Assembly (NCBI GenBank): GCA_911728455.2
Contig: OU452228.1
Coordinates: 19,619,224 to 19,683,223 of the forward strand
Origin: Marthasterias glacialis
Taxonomy: Eukaryota; Echinodermata; Asteroidea; Forcipulatida; Asteriidae
DNA length: 64,000 nucleotides
Direction: 5' to 3'
Part shown: piece by piece, positions 46,847 through 58,300 of the stretch
How the letters are laid out: every line of letters begins with the position of its first letter
Position numbering within the stretch: the stretch's first letter is position 1
Translations under genes and position numbers: made by a program
The notes under the pieces: generated by a model
Database searches by the model: none
What the model saw: the letters and a program-made list of their open reading frames with translations, nothing else
Told to the model about the DNA's origin: nothing

Positions 46847-47670
46847 AGAAACAGGTGGTATATTTTGTTCAGGCAAATTCAACAGCAGCTTCTATCTTTA
46901 GCCCTCTACGGATTGATCAATGCACGTATTCCATTCCATTAATCAAATCACTACAGCACTGTAAAGCTAGCCACGATGAGCTAGCACAGTCGCTTTTACT
47001 ACCCGTAACTATACGATTCGCTCTTGTGTGATAACATCACATGATCTTATTAGTCAAACCATGGAATAAACTCGAAGAGTGTACGTACTAATGGAATTTG
47101 ACGTGATACTGTAATCAATCAATAATCAAGGCCTTTTCAAACCCTCGATTTTTGGCCCGACTTAGGCTATGGCTGCGGCTGAGGCTTGTTTGACCAAGCC
47201 TTATATCGGTCATCTATTTCAAAAATATTTTGCATATCATTTACATCTCGCAAATATTAATTTCACTTCGCCTTTAACATTGAATACTATTACTGGTGAT
47301 CAGTGAAACTGCACGGTTGTCGAGCCTCATCTGCTAACATCTTTTCAATCTGTATGTTCAATTTAGAGGTAAAAGGGTAATACCATTATAGACGCCTTGC
47401 TTGAATTGCTCGGTATCGTGTTACCCACAACGAATGGGAATAACACTTGTCAGATAAAGATGAAAGCCACAGTGGCACAGCTATACATTGTGTTGGAATG
47501 TCTGGAGGGGAGGAATTTGAAAATTTGAATCAGCGGCTGTGAAGCTCTCGAGAGAAAGATGCAAAAATGCACATTAGGCAAAATGCAACAAGCCGACAAC
47601 ATTGCAAAAAATGACTTGACAGAGGAAATGCAGTTGATCAATGTGGGCTCAAAAGTATTGTGCTACGAGT
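46847..47670. other. Upstream flank of ASIC-like gene 1
   Basis: Expected to hold the promoter, but no TATA or other element stands out. A MITE fragment related to 27397-27534 lies at about 47130-47205. Confidence 0.4.
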
Positions 47671-48346
47671 AAAGACCTTATACATATGACGTCATTTGTG
47701 TAGGGCGCCCTCGGCAAGAGGTCAAAAGGAGGTTGCCTGTTGGCCCATCCTGTGCGTACATAGCTGTGCACTTTCCACTAGCCTCTGTCATGAAATGAGC
47801 AAAAATTACCGATGAGGGCGTGTAGCGGAAAAATTCAAATGGCGGATAATCAACGCAAAATGATAACAATATTCAAACATTACGAAAAAGTACATAGGAA
47901 CGGCTCACCATGTTGAAATTTCTTTTCAAATACTCTTCGATTTCCATGGTTTATCTTATTTTTTATTTCCATGGGATTATCCTGCTGGGAAGTGACTGAT
48001 ATTTTCCATTGAGTTTTTGCAGACTTAAACGCCGCCATCTTGACAAATTTCCGCAATTTAGTCACTGTGACAGAGGCTTATTAGCCTTTCCCATGAAATA
48101 TGTTAAATACATTCACGCATGCGTACAACATTACTGGTTGGCTAACGCCATAGATTTGTGCATTAGGCAGAAGCACAAACGCGCGTGCGTACGTCACGTC
48201 ACCATCAGCCCCACACAAAAAGGCGCCAACCAGTAGTGTTGTGCCCACCTGTGATGTGCAATTTACATATTTCATGGGAAAGGTGTATTGTTTCATCATC
48301 ATTTACCTCTAAGATGGCGGCGTGTGGTGACGTCACTGCATAAAGT
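47671..48346. mobile_element. MITE of the TAGACCTTATGC / AAGATGGCGGC family with nested insertions
   Basis: Starts AGACCTTATACATATGACGT and ends GATGGCGGCGTGTGGTGACG then TCACTGCATAAAG. It is split at TTTCCA by about 510 bp of other elements (47779-48287); the uninterrupted copy is 25895-26055. Confidence 0.85.
47779..48287. mobile_element. Two inserted palindromic elements inside the 47671-48346 MITE
   Basis: First, TAGCCTCTGTCATGAAAT ... GTGACAGAGGCTTA (47779-48083). Second, CCTTTCCCATGAAATATGTT ... ACATATTTCATGGGAAAGG (about 48087-48284). The second has near-perfect ends of about 20 bp. Confidence 0.75.
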
Positions 48347-48606
48347 GTCATAGCGTGTCATTGCCGAGCAGTCTAGTCCACCGGACTCAAGTTCTGTATA
48401 CGAACTAGTTATTAAGGTCCACTCAATACAACACATGGCAAGCACACGGTAGTTCTATCACACAATGCTTTTTTTATGGCAACTTGGCTTGCATCCCAAG
48501 CCCTCATTACATAAGTAAATTAGTTAAACTAAATTAACAAACTTTTAATAAGGGAATAAAGGTGTGATGAAAAGGTTTTTAACTATTGTTTAAAACCGAT
48601 GAGGGG

Positions 48607-48636
48607 CCTGGTGGCCGATAATTATCGGCCACCAGG
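48607..48636. repeat. 30-bp perfect palindrome without spacer
   Basis: From CCTGGTGGCCGATAA to its exact complement TTATCGGCCACCAGG, with no loop. Confidence 0.95.
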
Positions 48637-49750
48637 ACCCTCAGAGAGTACTCGAACTCTCGCAAGTCACGCATGCATGACTTGTTCGCGAAATAAACTT
48701 ACAAAAAATCACCACTTTCGGTCATAAAAAAACTTATCAAGTTCTTGAGTGATTCAAGAGTCCGCCGAAGATGCTGCTGAAGCTGGCAGCACATTAACAA
48801 CAACACTGCTGTTGAAAGTGTATCCTGCGAAGAGGGACTGTGCGGACATTTTGGATGTGTTCAGATGTACTGCACCACCCGGATCGCGATGCGCTACACC
48901 GGCGGTATGAACCGTGTGTGGTACGGCAGGGGTCTTCGTCATGTCCGACGTCGGCACAGGTACTATTGCTGCTGTTGTAGGTCAAAATACGCATCTGGTA
49001 TGTAGTTTGTCATTGTCGCTGGCGATATTTTTATTATGAATATGTGTTTGTACGTGTGTGAATGCAGGAAAATGTGATTAAAAAAATATCGCATTCTTTC
49101 AAACAGTGACCAAAAAGAGCAGACGACATTTACACAAGTTTTTAGGCTCTTTCATGATGATTGATTTCATTGTTTTGTTTAAAACCAGTCTTTAACAGAA
49201 AGTTGTTTAAAACTGGTCTTAAATATATTATTATAATTACCCCAAATTTCCCTAAGCTTCAAAACCCACCCACTTTTGGGGATACATTCAGCTTCTTTGA
49301 TTAAAAAAAAAATTGAGAGGCCAGGTTATGACGTCAGAAACCCAAAAGCTGGAAACACGTATACTTCTTATTCTGATTTAGGGGCCATATTGTACGATCG
49401 CAAAGGCCAGCCGGTTTTAAACACTTTTTACCGTGTTTATATCGCTTGTTTAAACATGGCCACGTGATGCCCTCTCGGCCAATCAGAATGAATAAACTGT
49501 CTCAGGTTTATGAATAAGTATTAATACATATTTAATATTAATCATCCAGTAGAACTGCTTAACTTTGATACATATTAACATTATTTCCTTATACCAAAAA
49601 CAAAGCAAAACAAAACAATGGATACCTGTTTCATTTGAGATACATTGTCGACGTTTGATGCGATAGTTGTTGTTACAATATTGACAAAGTTATATAATTA
49701 TTTACACATAAACATTTGTTTCTTTATGCACAAAATTTATTCATGAATTG
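48637..49750. other. Spacer without recognised gene
   Basis: Minus-strand ORFs at 48754-48994 are short and without domains. Nothing supported. Confidence 0.4.
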
Positions 49751-49760
49751 CTGTGTTGTT

Positions 49761-49808
<48 letters not shown>

Positions 49809-49875
49809 ATTGTTGCTCTTTCTGTTGTTGTTGTTGTTGTTGCTGCTGCTGCTGTGTTGTTGTTGTTTCTTGTTT
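49751..49875. repeat. (GTTGTC)n / (GTT)n microsatellite
   Basis: GTTGTC repeats about 8-9 times, then GTTGTT and GCTGCT runs. Confidence 0.95.
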
Positions 49876-50150
49876 GTTTTTTCGGGGGTAGGATTGTTTC
49901 CGCTTGTTAGTTTCAAATCATGTATTAACAGCCATTTGATTTCCGCTCAATCCAATACAATAGTCCTGGTGTGTATTTCACAAAGCGCTAGGACTAGTCT
50001 TATCTCGAGTTAGGATGAGACTAGTAAAAAACCCAACTTTTTGACGGTTACAAAAAAAATCTCAACAACACATATTTTAAGATAACTATAGAACTTCAAT
50101 CGGTTTCTGACAAGTAGAAAATAAAGACATGTTTGAGACATAGTTTGATG

Positions 50151-50156
50151 TTTATT
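50151..50156 (-). terminator. AATAAA polyadenylation signal, ASIC-like gene 2
   Basis: AATAAA on the minus strand, 36 bp after the stop codon. Confidence 0.6.
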
Positions 50157-50191
50157 TTTAATTGTCTAAAATCAAGCCTGGCTCTCCATAT

Positions 50192-50313
50192 TCATTTTGC
50201 TTTCTTGGCGAACCAAAACCTCTCCAAGAGACTCATCAAGACGAAGTCTGCCCATTCCAGCAACGTGATGAGACTCATACCACAGAGTAGACCCATGTAG
50301 CCACCAACATTAC
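50192..50313 (-). CDS. ASIC-like gene 2, exon 8 (TM2, stop)
   Basis: 122 coding bp; NVGGYMGLLCGMSLITLLEW then ADFVLMSLLERFWFAKKAK and TGA. Confidence 0.95.
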
Positions 50314-52282
50314 CTGGAGAAATATAAAGATATCAATTCCATAAAAGTAATCATAACAAATCTACATTCACCACCAGATAACGAGAAAATTGCATTTAAT
50401 CTCCGGTAACGTGACAAAATTGTGTATCCAGGCTGAGGCATATCAGGAGGGCTTAGTTGATTCTTACCCTGCCTCTCATATCTGTAGACTTCTACTCGAA
50501 TCCAACTTCGGACCGAGCCTTGCATGTTGATGGAATTGAACCCCCTGCTCACAACCCTTGCCCATCCCCTTTTGCCACCCCACCCCACCCCACCCAAACA
50601 TAATGAAGTCGAAGTAAAACCCCTCAAGTTACCTTTAAACCCGACTGTGTAAAAGGCTTTAAAATATTTAAAAATACAAAATAAAAACGAAACACTTTTA
50701 TTAAAGTCATCTAATGAACTTTATAAGGACGTAATCAAAATAGGCCTAAATTGAAAGGAAACGAAGGGCGATATTAGAATTTCAAATACTCCATGTTATT
50801 GGGAGGGAGGCAGTGCACCTCACGAAAGTAACTTCCGTAACCAGTTCCCAAATCTAAAACAGTCCATCAGGTCCGTCTTAACAACGGGAAGAATAATACG
50901 GTGAAAGCCTGACAGGTACTCAAGTAATTGGTTTCTATCCTACTTTGCTCTTAACGTGCAATAGAACAAAAATCGCAACAGTTTAATCCCACGGACCCCA
51001 ATGTTTAAATACGGCACAACGTTACGCTTTGTCATAAGAAAACCAGAGATTCTGAGAATTGCAAACGGGAAGGGAATTCCTTTTCGCCATAAAAGCGACC
51101 ATCTCAGTCTAAACAAAGGGCTCCATTATCCCCTGAACATGAACCGGATACTTCACCATCTTACAAAACGTTGCTTAAAGCTGCAGCTCAACTTTGGTAA
51201 GAAGAAAAAACATAAATGTTCACATAATACACCTTAAATGGTATAAAGATAACGATGGTAGACAACTTTTCTTGAAATATTTCTGCCTGAAGTGTTATCG
51301 TTTCTGAATAACAAATGAAATAAGATTCATTATCAGTTTTCGTCTCAGTGAGACGAAAACTTTGCCTACAGGAATGCGTACAAAAATGCTAAATGCATTT
51401 CTCTCGCAAATGAAACAACGAAATGAGCTGACATTGCCGTTTATTCGGAAACATCCTCAAAAATTGTTAGAAATGTTAGTTACAAAAATATTTGGAATCT
51501 GCGTTTAAAAAACATCTTTCGTGCATTGCCTGTAAACTTAAGACTGATTATGTTGTTCAGCAATCAACTTAACCATAATGTGAGACTTTTGAACGCTGGG
51601 TGGCAGCAGACTTACCATGTAAATTTCCATTGTTTGCGTAGTTCTGAGCATGTGCTCATTTCCGAAAACAAAGGATTTACCTGGTATTAAGTCTGCTGCC
51701 ACCTAGTGTCCTCAAAAGTCACCCTTCAACAACAAACATGATTATGTATAAATGTCTTGCACTTTTTACGAATGGTTTTCTTGGTAACATATAAATAGAA
51801 GCCCAATTCCTTAATGATCCTTTCTCCCAATTGCATCCCAAATGTCTGGATACGCAACTGCTGTTTTTTCAGGGTTTTCCCCCGTCAGATTGAAAATTGA
51901 GCATTTTCTTCGTCATATCCTCTACACAGTACGGTAGGTATCTTCAGGCCTACGTGTTACAGTACTAGTCGTTTCCGAGGATCCCTAATTGGTTTTATTG
52001 CCAGAAAGATTTTAACCATAGACAATGGCCCACCAACTGCAATGTGGTGCAGCGCTCATCAGCTCTTGCATCAAATTTTTAAAATAGTATTATTCACTGT
52101 CACTCTTGTTTGCCAATTTAAATGTAAACATTTACTAGTCTCTTCAAAGTTGACTATCACTACAATGAAGGGGGCACGACAGGTTTTACCAAAGACAGTT
52201 TAGTATTGAATTAGAAAGTTGTCATTTTATTCCACGCGCCGTCATATGCGTATAGGGGCAGTGGCGTAGCGACCGGGGGGAG

Positions 52283-52315
<33 letters not shown>

Positions 52316-55300
52316 GGGGGGGGGGGCTGTGACCCCCCCCCCAATATTTTTCCTAAGTCGGCATTTAGAGCCACGTTTTGAGCACCAAACTTACCCAAGT
52401 ATAAGGCTCGGGCTGAACACAAATCCATTCGGCAAGCCAAGAGATTTGCCGACTGAAATTTTAGTTTAATCCTTGTAGTGTGAGAAGTCAAACTTTGAAT
52501 TACCAAAATTAATATTCTCGGCAACTACGCTCTGAAAAACCTAAAAGCCACAGAGCGTCCGGGGGCTTCGCCCACGGACCCCCATAACAATAACTGATGT
52601 CATTATAAACTCCAACAGTAAGGGATTTGTCCCAAGTCCAAAGTATTCAAGAATTTCAAAATTAAATGCTATTTTTAGCAACTTGACGGTCCTCCTTAGC
52701 CCTGAAAACACTTACAACCATAGAGAGTCCGGGGGCTTCGCCCCCTGGACCCCCACGAATTAGTGTTCATATACTCCAACACGGGATTCGCAACAAAAAA
52801 AACGGTTTTCAAAGCTTACATTTTGATTATGAGTCGTCTAATGCTCGGCACCTGAGTGCCATTTTAAACCTTCGAATCACCGAAATACCTCATGAGCGCT
52901 CAGGGGCAGTGAAAAGAAAAACCTACATAGTTTGAATGAATTAGGGGAAAATGCGTGAATTTGAAAGCGTTTTAATGAAACTGAATTAATGTTTGGCTGA
53001 AATTGACCGGGAAACCTACAAAAAGGTATTACTTCTTCTTCTTGCGTTCCCGAATTTTCCCAATTATTTTGCCTGAATGGGGGGGGGGGGAGGGGCAACT
53101 GCCCCCACCCCGGCTCATGCGCCAAATAGTGTCATTTTGTTTATCAATAATGATACTCTGACAAGAGATAATGCCTCATCAATCCGTCGTTAGCATCTGA
53201 ACCAGACAAGGCTCCAAAGTGTTCATTTGTGCGATTATGAACAACTAATTGGAATTCAGACCGATAAATCACCGCTTACTGAGAGACAGTTATTGTTCAT
53301 TTTATGTGGTTTTCAATGACATTATTAACGAACATTTTAGACAAAATTATAATATCTGAGCCTAAATGACTCTGAAGGTAGTGCAAGTATACTACAGTTT
53401 ATTCGTGTTATGCAGCATCTTCGGAAGGGTACGGGGAAAACCTACAATTTCAGTTCTCCGTATATTCTGTTTGATCGATTTTATAATAATTTTATTATAA
53501 TTATTATTATTATTAAAATGATTTTTTTTTTGATTTTTGCCTTTGACTGCTCGTATAATTCTTGTATTGTCCAAAGATTTGAAATAAATACAAATAAAAT
53601 GAATAGAGGGTTAAAAATCAAATAAACAAAATCAATAAATAATTCCCAAAAGTTGTGGGAAATAAACACTACTGTGCTTGCAATGCATAAACTGACAATT
53701 AATATATCAGATTTCCTTACAGTTAACTTTTTCCTCGCACTGCATTTAATTACTATGAAACGACTTCAAGTTCAAGCTCATTTATTTGCTATGAATTCGT
53801 AATCTACCTTGAAAGTCCGTCCACGTGTAAGCCTCGTGTTGATCTATCACAGTTGTCATTATCTCCTCACAGAAAATATAGACATCGAGGAAGTTCAATC
53901 TGGCAAAATTTGGCAGGACAAGAAAATATATTCATTATTCGGATATTGTCTCCTCTGAAAGAGAAAATTTGACTAACTTCCACATTTCTTCTAAAAGCCC
54001 CAACTCACTATTGGTAAACTACATTTTAATGTCTGCATTCCTTGCACAAATCAAGATATTTGTAACAAAACCAACCTGTGAAAATTTCGTTGTTTCGTTT
54101 GCGAGAAAAAGGTAAAAATGCAATCAGCATTTTTTGTACGCATTCCTGTATAGGCAGAGTTTTCGTCTCACTGAGACGAAAAAGAATTTTGGATCTTATT
54201 TCATTTATTATTAAGAAACGTTAACACTTCATGCAGAACTATTTTAAAAGGGAATTTGTCTACCATCATTATCTTTATACCAGGTAAGGTATATGTAAAT
54301 ATGTGAACATGTTTACGTGTATATTTTTCTTCTTATACCAATGTTGAGCTTGGGTTTAAAGGTACACACCGGCTTCGTTGGGCTATTTGGGCTACAAAAT
54401 AGGCTAACATATGACTTCAAAGGTCTTTCAGGAATGGAGAACGGTTCCTAAAAGAAACCATCAAATTTTGCCGTTTTCGAGCATTTTTCAAAAAACGATT
54501 TATCCGAACCAAAAAAGTGGTTCGGATAAATCACGTGATCTTCGGAGTTAGTTGTACTTCCAGCCGTATAAAAGTAAATTACTGAACCAAATTTAAATCC
54601 TTTTTTTACAATTATTCATGAGTATTTGACAAAAAAGACTTATGGATTCAGATTATTGATACAATTTGTAAATAATGATGAAAAATCGAACGTAATATTC
54701 ACATTCAGAGGTGTCCGTGCAACCGAAGCGTGTCTTACGGCGCACCAGCGTGGGAGCTAGCGGAACGTAAACCTTGGGGCATATCCCGTACAGCCGGTGC
54801 CGTGTCTCGTGGGGCCAGAGGGACAAACTCCGGGGCATGAACTCCCCAGCTCGCCGGTCGGTCTAGCCGTAAGCGTGGGAGCTTGTCGGAGGGGTAGGAA
54901 GCCAGACCAACAATTATGTTTTTTTAACGAGGGTTTTAGTCTGTACCCCTAGCTATTATCCCCTAACTATTGAAACGTGCTGCCTGCGCTACCCACACGA
55001 GCGACGACGATGGGGAATGTTTATCCCATACAGCTGATCTATCTACTTCTATGATAGCTGCATAATGTCCACTCCCCCCCCCCCCCCCCCAATCGCCACA
55101 ACAAAAAACCGGTGGCGGTGGCCGCGGCCGGCCAGTGAAGTCATCGCCCGAAAAATGGGAGAATGCCTTCGCTAAAGCTGCCAGGATTGGCAATCCGTTT
55201 GCAGCGAAAGCAGGAGGCTTGCTTGGCACATGACTGTTATTGGCCAAGCAAATGTGAAAAGATGGTCCAAGATTAGGGACACTACCATTAGTTTTTAGAC

Positions 55301-58300
55301 TGCAGCAGGCTGGTCACGATGAAAATATGAAGGATGTGGTCTTTGCCATAATTTTGATGGACAGGTTTGTGTCATAGAACTGTATTGTGAACATGCCTGC
55401 GTATATTTGAATTCATGAAGACTCACATTTTGACAATATTTATGGTCAATCATGTCTGTGATGTCCACATTGTGCCAAGCTTATTCTCTCCCTTTCTACA
55501 TTTGAACACGACCTGTCAACACAGATTAGTCCTGGACCCAACTGGCATTCGTCCAAGAATTTTGTTTTTTTACAACATAGGGCCTACTTGCGATATAATG
55601 AAGAAACGTTCTCCATTGCAAGTAAGTTTGTCCATTTCGTCGTACACAGAATACACTGTCTGTTTATGTCTGGCTTTTTTTACACGTGAATTTGTGCTGG
55701 ATGGATATGAAGTCTGGATCCTCATGCCTCGTCATTGTAATAATTTATACATAAACAGAGCACCAGTCTACTTACAAAATTGCGCAACATTGGCACGTAA
55801 ACTTGACAGTTGCAACGGCTGGAAAAGCGTATAAGCTGACCTTTGACCGTGTTTTGTTTTTTTCACATTTTTCGTTAATTACGTGATATTTTGATGATTT
55901 TTTTTAAAGAACAACCATTTAAAAATTATTGTCTATCATTCCACATCACTAAATTAGGTAAACAGTAAGCCGGTGTGTACCTTTAAAGTGGACGGTTCTG
56001 CATGAATAATCTGCAAGCTGTCCATTTTAAACGGGGGAAATAAATTCGCTTAACAGTTACGAGAAAAAAAAAACTAGCATTAATTTACTTTGTTAAACCA
56101 TCTTACGGAGGTTACAAGTTACATTTTACCGGATTCGTTCTGCAGACAAATTTCTGGCGGCTAGAAGGTTGATGTTTGGCCAGTAAGCTGTGGAGATCTT
56201 GCTGTTATATTGCGTAGTTTTACAGGCAATTGGACAGTCGCATGGAATCCCAAGTTCTAAATATTCCGCTATTTTAGGACACATTGACAGAAAACAAAGC
56301 AAAAACCGTAATTGATGTAAATTCATATATAAAGTGAAAGTTCTTCGAAAATAAACAATAATGTAATTAAAGGCAGAATACAGAATGGGTATTAATCATT
56401 GTTTTTCATTAGTATCAGTCTGAAAGCTTAGTGGTTATGAAGTTCATACCAGTACAAATCTTCCACAAAAATCGTTCTGTTTGAAATACTGTCAAAGTCA
56501 AAATTAAGGACGATGTCTTTACATGCTGAAAAGTGTGCACGTTTTTCACTATTTTCTTCTGACTCAGACGACGGATTGAGCCCAAATTTTTAACACCTTT
56601 GTACACGTTTTTGAATCACACAAAGTAAGAACACTGCACTATCAACTTTACCAATTCTATATTTTACCTTTAATCTGTGATATTATGCAGGTAGCCAGGT
56701 TTGTGACGGCTTATATCTGTCGCAAGGCAAACAAAAGGGTACACTCTAAGAAAACGCTACGCAACAGGGGTTGCGTCAAAATTTACTTAATTCCTGTGTA
56801 AAACATTTTCCCAACAATGCGTCAAAATGTTGACCCAACTATGCTGTGTCAAAATGTACCCAACAAATAACTACCCAATCTTTTGACCCAGCAACGTTAC
56901 CCAACAGCGTTGTATCCTGTATTTACTTAGTAGTTGAGTATTTTAGCCCCAAGAGTGGAGTAAAAATTAAAACGTGTTTTTTTTTTAATAGAACACATGA
57001 TTGCACCAACATTTGCCTCGACTGAGAAAACTTAAGAGGAGGGGAGTTCAGCAAAAGAAACACTATAACGTTAACCGTCCTAACATTGCTTTTTATTTCA
57101 TTGATGCACTGTTTATCGGAGTGAACTGGTCTTGTACAATCTCTGATTAATCTATGATTAACGATAAGTAGTGAAAACGCAATAATCACCTTGCTTGAAA
57201 CTATATTATATGCGTTTACAATACCGGGGGGGGGGGGACCAGATACACTTGATCCTAAGATGAACGAATATGGTGTCGAATTGAACAAAATGACTAATAA
57301 CAAAACTCTTGCGAACAGACAATGTAAGAATCTCTTCTTGTGAGAAGTGCTGGCTCTGAAAAGAGCCGGTTGGTTTTGCCAGACCTTTCAGTGACGAAAC
57401 CTTCATGTTGAAAAGTCAATGCAGCTTTCCTTGATGAGACATTTCCCTCTTCACCAGACAGTTGTTCCTCAAGCAGAATGCTAACATGAAGCCAAATTCT
57501 CTTGCAACTGTGTTCATACGAACGCACAGCATCAGACTTACGTCCAGCCCCGTCCATATTGTACTATGATTTGCCTGCGAATTGCTAATAAATGTACGTG
57601 TGTATGCCACACATTGCATTATGGGAAAAATGTTTCCACGTGGGCCAATTTACCTCATCGTTTGTTACTTCTTACCACTTGTTGTGCAAATGTTACACTG
57701 CTTCATGGTAAAACAACTGTTGTTTTACCCATTTCTTGGGTAAACAGTCTTGATTCGAACCTCTTTGCTGTGCTAACTGATTTCTTACCCACTTTTGAGT
57801 ACCGTATGACCTTTTTCATTGTGTAATAGTTTTACACAAGTGAGGGGTAATACAAAAATTGTGGTTTTGCCCAATATTGAGCAAATGTTACACAATATTT
57901 TTACCCAGCTGTTTTACACAGCAAATATTTACACTTCTTTTTTAGAGTGTATAACCGGCAATAACCATCAATAAATACAAGATCTGGTGCTTGCTTTGTG
58001 AAACAGAATCACGTCCACACAAAAAATTGTTCGGTTATTTTGTACGCACTATGTTGAAATTGGAACACTCATGAGGGGCAATTTTTTAAGGTAACATTTC
58101 CAAAGTGCAAGAGACTGATCGGGATTCGAACCCACACCCTTAACAAAATAAAGCCTTCGACTTACCTTCATAGCGGTACACGCAGTAGACCTGTTTGTGG
58201 ACATTACAAATGGGTTCGTTTCCTGAGTGTTAACGACAAAGAGATAATGTGTTATCTAAACCGTGTATCAGCAAATCCCCGAAGCAGACTTTCAAATCGT

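Noticed and set aside
46633..46882. Start of ASIC-like gene 1 at 46882
   Set aside because: That codon is TTG; the first ATG in frame is at 46846, downstream of an in-frame TAG.
54356..55986. Autonomous transposon with its own transposase
   Set aside because: Readings in the interior are short and stop-broken; no DDE-type motif seen.
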